DNA from: Oligoflexia bacterium
Lineage (GTDB): Bacteria; Bdellovibrionota; UBA1018; CAIPTA01
DNA length: 54,227 nucleotides
Direction of reading: 5' to 3'
Assembly (NCBI GenBank): GCA_023954355.1
Contig: JAMLID010000022.1
Location: 1-54,227 of the forward strand
Positions 45,197 to 52,556 of the stretch are shown here, piece after piece. The first letter of the stretch is position 1, and every line of letters begins with the position of its first letter. Position numbers and translations under genes: made by a program. The notes beneath the pieces are model-generated. The model saw only the letters and a list, made by a program, of their open reading frames with translations, was not told where the DNA came from and searched no databases.

Positions 45197-45854
45197 AAAA
45201 AATCTCCTTTTGGATTTTGTTTTCGAATAAATCTTCAAACGCATAAAGCCCTGAAGGTAAGTTGGGTAGAAGTTCTTCAAGGGTGAAAACCACACCATCA
45301 GCAAAAACGCTTCTATCAAGAGCCTCATGTTCTAAACGCAATATCTCATTAGAGAAATTCGTGGTTAATTTGTGAATACCACATACATCGTCTAAGCGTT
45401 TTGCATCGATAGCAACTTCTTCGTTAAAATATGATTTCAATCTAAGTGCTGTTCCGCTTGGGGTGTCTTTTTTTTGCGTATGATGTGTTTCGTCTATTTT
45501 ATAATAAGTCTTTTGTATTTTTGATATGCGTGCAAGTCGCTTAGTAATATAGAACATTATATTCATACCTATTGAAAAATTGCTCGCATAGATCCAAGGC
45601 GCATTGGGCTTAGGTAGTGCATCGTAATTAAAGCCAGTTGTCCCTAAAATTACTGGGATACCAGATTCCAGTAGTAATGGTGCTAAGTCTGTAAGACCAG
45701 AAGCAGGTAGAAAAACAACAACGGCATCTACCGATTTGATTTTTTCAATCGTTGGCTGGTTACTGCGATTAAAAGTTAATAAATCATGCCTTTCTCTTAA
45801 ACGAGAGGCAACGAGTGAGCCTGTTTTTCCGGTTCCAATTAAAGCAATTTTCAT
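45189..45854 (-). CDS. dapB: 4-hydroxy-tetrahydrodipicolinate reductase DapB
   Basis: A 221-residue NAD(P)H enzyme reducing the DapA product. The N-terminal loop KIALIGTGKTGSLVASRL is a Rossmann motif and DETHHTQKKDTPSGTAL is the catalytic His/Lys signature (E-HH-x-x-K-x-D-x-PSGTA). It is 20-50 residues shorter than usual, mainly in the N-terminal cofactor domain. It overlaps lysC by 4 bp and dapA by 8 bp. Confidence 0.93.
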   Translation of the reverse strand: MKIALIGTGKTGSLVASRLRERHDLLTFNRSNQPTIEKIKSVDAVVVFLPASGLTDLAPLLLESGIPVILGTTGFNYDALPKPNAPWIYASNFSIGMNIMFYITKRLARISKIQKTYYKIDETHHTQKKDTPSGTALRLKSYFNEEVAIDAKRLDDVCGIHKLTTNFSNEILRLEHEALDRSVFADGVVFTLEELLPNLPSGLYAFEDLFENKIQKEIFYV

Positions 45855-47206
45855 ATGAATTCTCCATGCAGATATTTAGCAACAGTTTCACATTCGCTTG
45901 TAGGCACAAGAAAGCAAATATTATGTTGACTTGCTCCATGGCAAATCAAGCGAACATTTGTGTTTTTTAGACTCGTGAACGCTCTTGCTCCGATCTTGGG
46001 TGTAGTTGTAAGTTTATTACCAATAAGAGCGACTAGACTTAAATCTTCTTCGATTTGAACATCTGCAATTTTCTCAAGTTCAGAAATTAATTCTTTATTT
46101 TGTAAAACGCTTTTACCAGAAGAACTCAAAGAGGCACCATCTATTGTTAGAGCAACAGTTACTTCGCTAGTAGTAACTAAATCAACGCTTAATCCGTGAT
46201 TGGCAAGAGTAGTAAATAATTTTGCTAAAAATCCAGAGGCATTTAGCATATTTATACTAGAAACTGTGATTAAAGTTTGGTTTTTACGAATAGCAACTGC
46301 CCTAAATTGTGGCAAAATTTCTAATTCTTTATGAATCCAAGTACCACCATTTTCCGGATCAAATGTATTTCCTACGAATACTTTTATCCCTGAACGTATT
46401 GCCGGGTAAAGTGTGGCTGGGTGTAAAACTTTTGCTCCGAATGCAGCGAGCTCTGCTGCTTCATCAAAAGTTATATTAGTAATTACTTTTGCGTTATTCT
46501 CTATTCTTGGATCTGTACTATAAATTCCATTAACATCAGTCCAAATTTTACATTCACACGCACTTAAAGCCTCAGCAAATAAAGCTGCTGAATAGTCGCT
46601 ACCACCTCTGCCAAGGGTTGTTGTTTCTCCATTTTTATCTGAGCCAATAAACCCCTGCGTGACAATAATTTTTTTATTTTCTAGTAAAGGTAGAGCATTA
46701 ACAGAGCATCGTTCTTTTGTTTCTTGTATGTTTGGTTCTGCCTTTCCAAAGTTAGAATCTGTAGCAAGCAATATTTTAGAATCTACGCAAATCACATCTA
46801 ATTTTTCTTCTCGCAAAGCAGACGAAAAGAGAAAAGAGCTAAATTTTTCACCAAAAGAAAGTATATGGTCGATATTTTTTTCTTCTAATAGATCTCTAGA
46901 GAAAAAAGCTTCTCGTAATTCTAAAAAATAACATTCTAATATACTTAAGTCTTGTTGGTTAAGATGAAGAGCAGATGCTATTTCTCTATGACGTTTTTCT
47001 ATGCCACCTATAATATCTGCGAAAGCTTCTTGGTTTTTAGAAGTGATAGAATTAATGGCTGCTAGTAGTTGATTGGTTGTACCTGAAACCGCACTGACCA
47101 CAACAAGGCAACTATGAGGATCCTGTTTTGCAATAGATGCAGCTTTTCTCATAGAGCTGGCATCTCCCATGCTGGTTCCCCCAAATTTTGCGACATGAAT
47201 TCTCAT
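45851..47206 (-). CDS. lysC: Monofunctional aspartate kinase LysC
   Basis: A 451-residue aspartokinase, the first step from aspartate to lysine, threonine and methionine. The kinase motif VAKFGGTSMGD is N-terminal, the TTLGRGGSDYSAALFAEAL loop and TDVNGIYSTDPRI are present, and two ACT domains for feedback control lie in the last about 150 residues (LITVSSINMLNASGFLAKLF and LVALIGNKL). The size and layout match the lysine-sensitive class. It overlaps asd by 4 bp at its start and dapB by 4 bp. Confidence 0.95.
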   Translation of the reverse strand: MRIHVAKFGGTSMGDASSMRKAASIAKQDPHSCLVVVSAVSGTTNQLLAAINSITSKNQEAFADIIGGIEKRHREIASALHLNQQDLSILECYFLELREAFFSRDLLEEKNIDHILSFGEKFSSFLFSSALREEKLDVICVDSKILLATDSNFGKAEPNIQETKERCSVNALPLLENKKIIVTQGFIGSDKNGETTTLGRGGSDYSAALFAEALSACECKIWTDVNGIYSTDPRIENNAKVITNITFDEAAELAAFGAKVLHPATLYPAIRSGIKVFVGNTFDPENGGTWIHKELEILPQFRAVAIRKNQTLITVSSINMLNASGFLAKLFTTLANHGLSVDLVTTSEVTVALTIDGASLSSSGKSVLQNKELISELEKIADVQIEEDLSLVALIGNKLTTTPKIGARAFTSLKNTNVRLICHGASQHNICFLVPTSECETVAKYLHGEFI

Positions 47207-48195
47207 AACTCTCCCAAATATTTATTGAGTGTTTCTAAGTTAGCTATTGCAGCGCCTGCTGCGCCTCGAACTAAGTTATGCCCAAGTGCAATTAGACCGA
47301 TAGTTTGTCGGTCTCCACCTTGCTTTAATCTACCAATATGTACTCTCATATCTTGCGAATGAAGATCACGAGCAGGTTGTGGACGGTCTTTTGTGTTGTG
47401 AAGTTCGTAAAAATTAGGCCATTTATCTTTCCACACTTTAAAAGAGTGCTCTGCTTTTTCTAGTGAGATATGATCTTTAAAACGTATATGAGCTACAATT
47501 GTGTGACCATGCACGACAGGCACGCGATTTACATGAACAGTTAAAGAAAAATCAGCTGGCTTATGAGGCTCACCAAGGATGCGCTTAGTTTCTTCTTGAA
47601 TTTTATCTTCTTCACCATTGATGTGCGGAATAATATTACCTAAAAGATCATAAGAGGAAACACCAGGATAGCCAGCACCACTAAGTGCTTGCATAGTAAC
47701 AACATTTATATGTTCTATCTGACCTAGATCCATAAGTGGTCTAATTGCTGAAGTCAAAAAAACAGTAGAGCAGTTAGGGTTGGTGATGAGTCTACCCTTC
47801 GTTTTTTGCTCATCCACTAGTGCTAAATGTTGTGGATTAATTTCTGGGATTAATAAAGGAATATCACTTTTCATGCGAAAAGAAGCAGCATTAGAAGAGA
47901 CTATATGCCCTTTTTCTATAAGTTGTAGTTCGACTTCAGTGGCAATTTCAGAAGGAAGAGCAGAAATAATATATTTAGAATTTAGCTCTGAGGTAGATTT
48001 CATTTTTAATAAAGCTATTCTATCGGAGAGGGGTTGTTCATCTTTCCAATGCACAGTTTCTCCAAAATTTTTTCCGATTCTTGAGTCACTGGCTACTAAT
48101 TCAACCACTTCAAATCTAGGGTGATTTTCTAAAAGGGAAATAACTTTTTGACCTACCGGTCCAGTAGCCCCTAATAATGCGATTGGTGTTTTCAT
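47203..48195 (-). CDS. asd: Aspartate-semialdehyde dehydrogenase, archaeal/fungal-type
   Basis: A 330-residue enzyme that reduces aspartyl phosphate to the semialdehyde with NADPH. It has the cofactor loop ALLGATGPVGQKVI, the catalytic Cys in NPNCSTVFL, and the motif GYPGVSSYDLLGNIIPHING followed by EEDKIQEETKRIL, which is typical of archaeal and yeast-type ASADH rather than the E. coli type. It is the first gene behind the lysine riboswitch. AAGGAG (48204-48209) is the ribosome site, 8 bp before the ATG, and can pair with an upstream segment. Confidence 0.93.
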   Translation of the reverse strand: MKTPIALLGATGPVGQKVISLLENHPRFEVVELVASDSRIGKNFGETVHWKDEQPLSDRIALLKMKSTSELNSKYIISALPSEIATEVELQLIEKGHIVSSNAASFRMKSDIPLLIPEINPQHLALVDEQKTKGRLITNPNCSTVFLTSAIRPLMDLGQIEHINVVTMQALSGAGYPGVSSYDLLGNIIPHINGEEDKIQEETKRILGEPHKPADFSLTVHVNRVPVVHGHTIVAHIRFKDHISLEKAEHSFKVWKDKWPNFYELHNTKDRPQPARDLHSQDMRVHIGRLKQGGDRQTIGLIALGHNLVRGAAGAAIANLETLNKYLGEL

Positions 48196-48245
48196 GTTCC
48201 ATTCTCCTTAATATTTATGAAGAGAACATGGGAACATGGAGAATG
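48193..48245 (-). promoter_or_regulatory. Alternative pairings masking the asd ribosome site or start codon
   Basis: Two perfect 8-bp inverted pairs exist: 48200-48207 with 48238-48245 would cover the Shine-Dalgarno, and 48193-48200 with 48231-48238 would cover the start codon. They cannot form as one simple nested stem, so they look like alternatives. No GC-rich hairpin with a T-run lies between aptamer and gene, so control of translation is the likelier output of the riboswitch. Confidence 0.5.
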
Positions 48246-48302
48246 AGAAAAATAAAACCGATGTGATCTCTTTGTAAAAAGAAACCCTAAGTTTACGATT
48301 TT

Positions 48303-48465
48303 CCAGAAGCTCTCCATGGTTTCCCATGACAGTGAGTCGACTTTACTCGGTCTCACCAAGACAAGAGAGGGATATGCCTCTCTTTCTTTCGGCATTACTG
48401 GCCTCTTTTCCTTTCTTTGGGACATTCTCCCTCGGGGAAATTCTACCGTAATGCACCTCTTCTAG
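48303..48465 (-). promoter_or_regulatory. Lysine riboswitch (L box) aptamer
   Basis: On the minus strand the L-box elements appear in order: P1 5' strand CTAGAAG, the AGAGGTGC block, AGTA-like GGTAGAA, GGAAAAGAGGCCAGTAATGCC with GCCGAAAG, a later hairpin (TTGGTGAGACCGAG), ACTGTCA, and GGAGAGCTTCTGG closing P1 (CTTCTGG pairs with CTAGAAG). It sits about 108 bp before asd and would turn the asd-lysC-dapBAD-lysA operon down when lysine is high. The aptamer boundaries are set by P1. Confidence 0.9.
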
Positions 48466-48491
48466 CGGTGCTTCAGCACTACTTTCATAAC

Positions 48492-48520
48492 TGTATAGCA
48501 TCAAAATATATGAATCACAA
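48492..48520 (-). promoter_or_regulatory. Sigma-70-type promoter of the lysine operon
   Basis: TTGTGA (48520-48515) and TATACA (48497-48492) are 17 bp apart on the minus strand, about 27 bp before the riboswitch P1 stem. The spacing is ideal and both boxes match consensus at four or more positions. Confidence 0.7.
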
Positions 48521-48546
48521 GATGCTCTATCTATAGGAAGTTAAAA

Positions 48547-48591
48547 ATAAAAAACGAGAACTAAATCTGTTTAGGATTCAGTTCTCGTTTG
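48547..48591 (-). terminator. Rho-independent terminator of the 48614-49009 gene
   Basis: The minus strand has ACGAGAACTGAATCC pairing with the later GATTTAGTTCTCGT around a short loop, followed by TTTTTTATTTTT. It lies 23 bp after the stop codon and upstream of the lysine operon promoter. Confidence 0.88.
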
Positions 48592-48613
48592 GGGGTTAGT
48601 GAACAAATTAAGT

Positions 48614-49009
48614 TTAATCTTTGAATCTTGTAAATCTAGCCAATCCATCGCCAATAGAGGTTTTTTGTGTAGCGGTGTCTGCATAAGCATTGATTACACT
48701 TCTACCATCTACTACAAAGTAAGCGAATGCACCTGTAGTTTTAATTCCTGCTCCATCTCCACACCAGTTAGCATACTCTAGCGCTCTTTCTAAGCATCTA
48801 GCAGCATTCATATTTGCAAGACCTTCAGAATCTGCGAAACTTGTATTTACTTTGTAATAATTGGCCGCTTGTGGTGATATTCTAGCAGCACTCACACAAA
48901 ATGGATGGTTAGTCTTAACGTGAATTAAACAAGCTGTTTTAGATTCAGCGAATCCGGTTATTGGTAAAGCGATTGCTGCTATAATTAACCCTAAAAATTT
49001 GATATTCAT
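48614..49009 (-). CDS. Small secreted protein of unknown function, ECF-type promoter
   Basis: A 131-residue exported protein: signal peptide about residues 1-21 (NIKFLGLIIAAIALPITGFA) and a mature part with four Cys, an Ala-rich helix (ANMNAARCLERALEYANW) and a Gly-rich end. I recognise no family. GGGAG precedes the ATG. A 31-bp two-block motif (49070-49040) lies 30 bp upstream and is the mirror copy of one before the divergent gene at 49226, so the two secreted proteins are probably co-regulated. Confidence 0.8.
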   Translation of the reverse strand: MNIKFLGLIIAAIALPITGFAESKTACLIHVKTNHPFCVSAARISPQAANYYKVNTSFADSEGLANMNAARCLERALEYANWCGDGAGIKTTGAFAYFVVDGRSVINAYADTATQKTSIGDGLARFTRFKD

Positions 49010-49039
49010 ATAATCTCCCTTGTTCCCGTTTGCTTTCTA

Positions 49040-49070
49040 TAGAAACTTTGGAATCTAAGAAAAGTTGCGC
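49040..49070 (-). promoter_or_regulatory. ECF-type promoter candidate, leftward copy
   Basis: Read on the minus strand: GCGCAACTTT, 13 bp, AGTTTCTA. The blocks resemble an ECF -35 (G-x-AACTT) and -10 (TTTCTA) with normal spacing. The same two blocks with the same spacing occur on the plus strand at 49152-49182. Confidence 0.65.
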
Positions 49071-49151
49071 ATAAATTATTATTTCACTCAAATAGGGGTG
49101 TCTCCAAAGAGAGACAGCTTAAAATAGCTAAAATTATATCTATATATTAGG

Positions 49152-49182
49152 GCGCAACTTTATCTAACTTGGATAGTTTCTA
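49152..49182 (+). promoter_or_regulatory. ECF-type promoter candidate, rightward copy
   Basis: GCGCAACTTT, 13 bp, AGTTTCTA; both blocks are identical to the leftward copy (49070-49040) while the spacer differs, which is what a promoter under selection should look like. It lies 43 bp before the ATG at 49226. An ECF sigma gene is 585 bp further right. Confidence 0.65.
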
Positions 49183-49225
49183 TTACATAAGCAACAAAGG
49201 CTAGGAGCCAAAGACGGGAGTAAAA

Positions 49226-49675
49226 ATGAAGTACAATAAACTAATCGGGTTGATCGCATTTATCGGTTTCTTCTCTATATCTACCACTTATGCTGGTGAA
49301 GGGCAGTGGCACCAGATTCCAAAAGAAATCCAAGAAAAAATGAAGGCTGCAGGGATTCCTACACCTGAAGAGCTTCACGAAATCATAGAAAAAGTAAAAT
49401 CAGAAAATGACGGTAAAATTGATCACGAAAAAGTAGTAGCAGCCCTTGAAGCGGCTGGATTTAAGGCCCCACAAAAAGGCGGTACTAATGCAAAGCCACC
49501 ATTATCTGAAGAAGAAATAGAAGCAATTAAAGAAAAGGTTAAGAAAGGTGTAGTTATTAAATTGCCTGCTGACTCGGGTGAAGATACTGAAGAATCTGAC
49601 CGTGAAGAAGAAACTGAAGTCGTGTCTGCGGATATGACGAATGATAAAAATGGAAGTTCTGAATCAGCGCTCTAG
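49226..49675 (+). CDS. Secreted acidic protein of unknown function
   Basis: A 149-residue exported protein. Signal peptide about residues 1-23 (KLIGLIAFIGFFSISTTYA); the mature part has a helical region with Lys/Glu repeats (PKEIQEKMKAAGIPTPEELHEI; DHEKVVAALEAAGFKAP), a second helix (LSEEEIEAIKEKVKKG) and a strongly acidic Ser/Glu-rich tail. No family is recognised. GGGAG lies upstream. It is led by the rightward ECF-type promoter candidate and followed by a strong terminator. Confidence 0.8.
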   Translation: MKYNKLIGLIAFIGFFSISTTYAGEGQWHQIPKEIQEKMKAAGIPTPEELHEIIEKVKSENDGKIDHEKVVAALEAAGFKAPQKGGTNAKPPLSEEEIEAIKEKVKKGVVIKLPADSGEDTEESDREEETEVVSADMTNDKNGSSESAL

Positions 49676-49680
49676 TTTCA

Positions 49681-49722
49681 AGGGGGTATACTTAACGAGG
49701 GAAGTATACCCCCTGTTTTTCT
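49681..49722 (+). terminator. Rho-independent terminator before the sigma factor gene
   Basis: AGGGGGTATACTT pairs with AAGTATACCCCCT over 13 bp around a short loop, followed by GTTTTTCTTT. It separates 49226-49675 from the sigma gene, though some readthrough could still feed it. Confidence 0.92.
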
Positions 49723-49766
49723 TTAACTTGTCTTGTAAATTTTTTTAAGACAGGTAACTTTTAAGG

Positions 49767-50318
49767 ATGTTATTTAAACAAAGCGATGATGAACTAATGG
49801 AAGATGTGAAGAGGGGCTCAAAGGCAGCGTTCTCTGAACTAATAGATAGACATGGATCAGCTGTTTTGGGGTATTGTATGAGGGTTTATTCTGGAAATAC
49901 TGCGACAGCAGAAGATACCACTCAAGAGGTTTGGATGAAGGTATTAGAAAATAATCAATCCTATAAAGGAAGCGGGCATTTTAAAGCCTGGTTGATGACG
50001 ATCACTAGAAATACGGCATTCACTGAAATGAAGAAGTCTAGTCGCTATCAAGACGAGAACAGCGAAGAAGAGGGAGAGATTCAAATCCCAGACGACTTTA
50101 ATCTTGAAGAACATATGGTAGAGTTAGAAGATTTAGCACTTACTAAAAAACATATAGATAGCTTGCCCGATCAACAAAGAATGGCTCTTATCTTGTGGTT
50201 AGATGGCGAAGACACATATCAAGGAATTGCAAAACAATTAAATCTTTCATTGGCCTCTGTGAAATCGTTAATATTTAGAGCACGTGAAAATATAAAGAAA
50301 AAACTGGAGGCAGTATGA
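49767..50318 (+). CDS. ECF sigma factor (sigma-70 family)
   Basis: A 183-residue ECF sigma factor. Region 2 spans about residues 20-95 (AFSELIDRHGSAVLGYCMRV ... TTQEVWMKVLEN ... HFKAWLMTITRNTAFTEMKK) and region 4 about 128-180 (LPDQQRMALILWLDGEDTYQGIAKQLNLSLASVKSLIFRARENIKKKL) with the DNA-binding helix-turn-helix. It overlaps the next gene by 4 bp, the usual place for its anti-sigma factor. It is the natural candidate to read the paired GCGCAACTTT-N13-AGTTTCTA promoters upstream; no copy of the motif precedes the sigma gene itself. Confidence 0.93.
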   Translation: MLFKQSDDELMEDVKRGSKAAFSELIDRHGSAVLGYCMRVYSGNTATAEDTTQEVWMKVLENNQSYKGSGHFKAWLMTITRNTAFTEMKKSSRYQDENSEEEGEIQIPDDFNLEEHMVELEDLALTKKHIDSLPDQQRMALILWLDGEDTYQGIAKQLNLSLASVKSLIFRARENIKKKLEAV

Positions 50319-50641
50319 GAGAAAAATTTAAACATTTATTTAAAGAAGATGTTTCTCCAGATTTAAAAGAAAAAATTTTAAATAGAGCCGAAAGTAAATT
50401 GGATCAATTGAATGATAGTTATAATAGGTCCCGAAAAAATAATCTATTTTGGTTATTGGCTCCCTCTGTTGGTCTTGGAGCAGTTGTGCTTGTTCTTTTA
50501 TTTAATAAGGGGAAATTAAATACAAAAAACGAATATAGTACTAAATCGGTAGCTGGTGTCGAGTTTGAAATGTTAGAAGAGATGCCATTACTAGAGGAGC
50601 TAGCTGTCTTGGAAAATTATGATGTTTTAAAGAAAATGTAG
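50315..50641 (+). CDS. Single-span membrane protein, putative anti-sigma factor
   Basis: A 108-residue protein: cytoplasmic about residues 1-43, one membrane segment about 44-63 (LFWLLAPSVGLGAVVLVLLF), and a periplasmic tail ending in acidic/Leu-rich residues (FEMLEEMPLLEELAVLENYDVLKKM). It overlaps the sigma gene by 4 bp and has the topology of an anti-sigma factor. It lacks the HxxxCxxC zinc motif of the ZAS class, and I see no family match, so the role is inferred from position and topology. Confidence 0.7.
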   Translation: MREKFKHLFKEDVSPDLKEKILNRAESKLDQLNDSYNRSRKNNLFWLLAPSVGLGAVVLVLLFNKGKLNTKNEYSTKSVAGVEFEMLEEMPLLEELAVLENYDVLKKM

Positions 50642-50648
50642 GTTTTTT

Positions 50649-50831
50649 GTGAATAAAAAAAATACAAAAAATATTGCGGATATTAAAAGTAAAGATGCAG
50701 ATGTGGCTAAAAATTTAGAGATGTTGAAAAACTTGGAAATGATGGAAATGGTTATTGATTTAGGATTGGATGAAAAAATGAAAGAAGAAGCTCGAAAAAG
50801 TGTACTCCAAAAAGGAGGGGGATCACGATGA
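50649..50831 (+). CDS. Small charged protein in the sigma-factor operon
   Basis: A 60-residue frame from GTG 50649 with no signal peptide or membrane segment; it is rich in Lys, Glu, Met and Leu and probably helical (AKNLEMLKNLEMMEMVIDLGL). It lies 7 bp after the putative anti-sigma gene and overlaps the next gene by 4 bp (ATGA), so its coding status is supported by operon packing rather than by homology. Function unknown. Confidence 0.55.
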   Translation: MNKKNTKNIADIKSKDADVAKNLEMLKNLEMMEMVIDLGLDEKMKEEARKSVLQKGGGSR

Positions 50832-51286
50832 GAAGAAGAGAGTTTGGTAAGTATTTAATTATAACAGCGCTATTTTTTAGTGTTTCAAGTATTGCAACTA
50901 CTACTGTTTGGGCGTCTGGAGAAGACAAAGCATCTAAAGACTGGCAAAACCTTTCTGAAAGTGAAAAAGAAGCTTACCGTAAAAAGTGGGAGTATTTTCA
51001 ATCTTTATCTGCAGAAAAACAAAAAGCAATTCAAGAGGCGTTTGATAATTACAAAAATCTTTCTGAAGAAGAGAAAAAGAAGGTTCAAGACAATTATGCT
51101 AAGTGGAAAACGCTTTCAGAAAGTGAAAAAAATGAACTTAGAAAAAAATTTGAAGAATGGAAAACTCTTTCAGAAAGTGAAAAAAATCTTATTAGAGCAA
51201 ACTTAGAAAAATGGAATGCTATGTCTGATAGCGAAAAAGCAGAGTTCTTGAATAAAGTTAAAGCTGAGTCTAAAGGGGCTGAGTAG
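50828..51286 (+). CDS. Secreted DUF3106-like helical repeat protein
   Basis: A 152-residue exported protein. The N-terminus MRRREFGKYLIITALFF carries an RR-x-F-x-K motif, so export could be by Tat or Sec; cleavage is likely after VWA. The mature part consists of about five repeats of a unit like W-x-x-LSESEK-x-x-x-R-x-K-x-E, the pattern of DUF3106 proteins. Such proteins are often linked to ECF/anti-sigma operons. The DNA repeats are strong as well: CTTTCAGAAAGTGAAAAAAA recurs. GGAGGGGGATC provides a ribosome site. Confidence 0.8.
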   Translation: MRRREFGKYLIITALFFSVSSIATTTVWASGEDKASKDWQNLSESEKEAYRKKWEYFQSLSAEKQKAIQEAFDNYKNLSEEEKKKVQDNYAKWKTLSESEKNELRKKFEEWKTLSESEKNLIRANLEKWNAMSDSEKAEFLNKVKAESKGAE

Positions 51287-51363
51287 ATAGACAGCAAGCG
51301 CCTGATTTTTAAGTAAAATTAAAGAATTATCATTGAAGTACCGATAAATCTTAGGGTGAGTAC

Positions 51364-52455
51364 ATGAATTTTAGGTATAAATCTATAAGTCTGTTTTTTG
51401 TAGGAGTATTCACAATTTACTCTATGCCTGAATTATTTGCTGCTGGCCAAATTACTATTCCCGCACCGCAACCACCTTTTCCCGCACCAAATCTCAATTT
51501 TAAGATGACTAGACCAATGACCCCAGAAGAAATTGATGCATTAAAAAAGAAGCTTCAAGCTAATAGTGGCTCTACAGATGTAGTATCACAGCAAACTGCG
51601 AATATAGAACAAGTGGGGCAGGCAAGTTTTTATTTTGGAGTTGTTCAATCTGCCGCGGGTGTCACACAAATTTCAGAAGCAGCACAAGAAAAGGCAAAAA
51701 CGGGAAGCACAGAAGAGGTTCAAAAACTTTTTTATAATGGACTACAAAACCTTTCTTCAGGCACAAATCAGATTCAGCAGGCCAAAGAAATTATAAATTA
51801 TGCAGATGGTATAAAAGACCAAAATAACAGTTATAATTCTGTTTCATCAAATAATACCAAAGCTTCAGAAGCTTCGTCATCCGATCTATTAAACTTTAAG
51901 CGTTCTAATATGGGAGCATCGGCACAAAAAGTTTTAGAAAAAATGGAACAAGTAACTGATATTTCGGCAGAAGAGTTCATAAAAACTGTAAATGATGAAG
52001 GCAATGTATACGAAGTGGCTGCAAAAGCTAAAGGGCTTAATTTAAAACCTGAAGAACTAAAGCAAGTTGCAGATAAAGTTGCTACCGATTATTTTGCAAA
52101 ATATCAAAACAAAAAAGAAAATACTCAATTAACAGCCGGAGTAAGTTTTTCAGATCTTATGAAAGACTTAGACTCATTTATTAAATCATCTACAAGTAAG
52201 TCTGTGGATGAAATTTCTCGTGAAATTGCTTCAAGTGGTGTTAGTGAAAGTAAAGAAAATATTATAATTGATAATGTAGTTAGCACTAATAGTGAAAGTG
52301 ATTTTTCAGGTAGAATCGATGAAGAAAACCCATATATTAAGAGTGAAAAGGCAATTTTGATTAAGCATAGAGAGTATATTGGCGACGGATCAGTTTTTGG
52401 TATGGTCAAAAAACAATATCAAAAAAGACTTTTTGAATTCACAAAGCCTTTTTAG
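51364..52455 (+). CDS. Large secreted protein of unknown function
   Basis: A 363-residue exported protein. The signal peptide is about residues 1-27 (ending ELFAAG), followed by a short Pro-rich stretch (ITIPAPQPPFPAPNLNF) and a Gln/Ser/Ala/Lys-rich helical body. No catalytic motif or repeat of note was found and the rest looks like a coiled-coil or disordered surface protein. It follows the DUF3106 gene by 77 bp on the same strand. Family unknown. Confidence 0.75.
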   Translation: MNFRYKSISLFFVGVFTIYSMPELFAAGQITIPAPQPPFPAPNLNFKMTRPMTPEEIDALKKKLQANSGSTDVVSQQTANIEQVGQASFYFGVVQSAAGVTQISEAAQEKAKTGSTEEVQKLFYNGLQNLSSGTNQIQQAKEIINYADGIKDQNNSYNSVSSNNTKASEASSSDLLNFKRSNMGASAQKVLEKMEQVTDISAEEFIKTVNDEGNVYEVAAKAKGLNLKPEELKQVADKVATDYFAKYQNKKENTQLTAGVSFSDLMKDLDSFIKSSTSKSVDEISREIASSGVSESKENIIIDNVVSTNSESDFSGRIDEENPYIKSEKAILIKHREYIGDGSVFGMVKKQYQKRLFEFTKPF

Positions 52456-52556
52456 GTTAAGGGTAAAAATTTTATATTAGCATCGTTTTTCTAGGTTATC
52501 TTCAAATTCACGTCTAAACTAATAAAAACCTTAAAAAGACTCTAGAGAGACAAAAA

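Noticed and set aside
45197..45328. Extension of dapA by 44 codons into dapB
   Set aside because: An AAGGAG sequence lies directly before ATG 45196 and the extension has no DapA-like residues.
48192..48425. A 77-codon minus-strand frame upstream of asd
   Set aside because: It is covered by the lysine riboswitch aptamer and leader and its sequence has no protein-like features.
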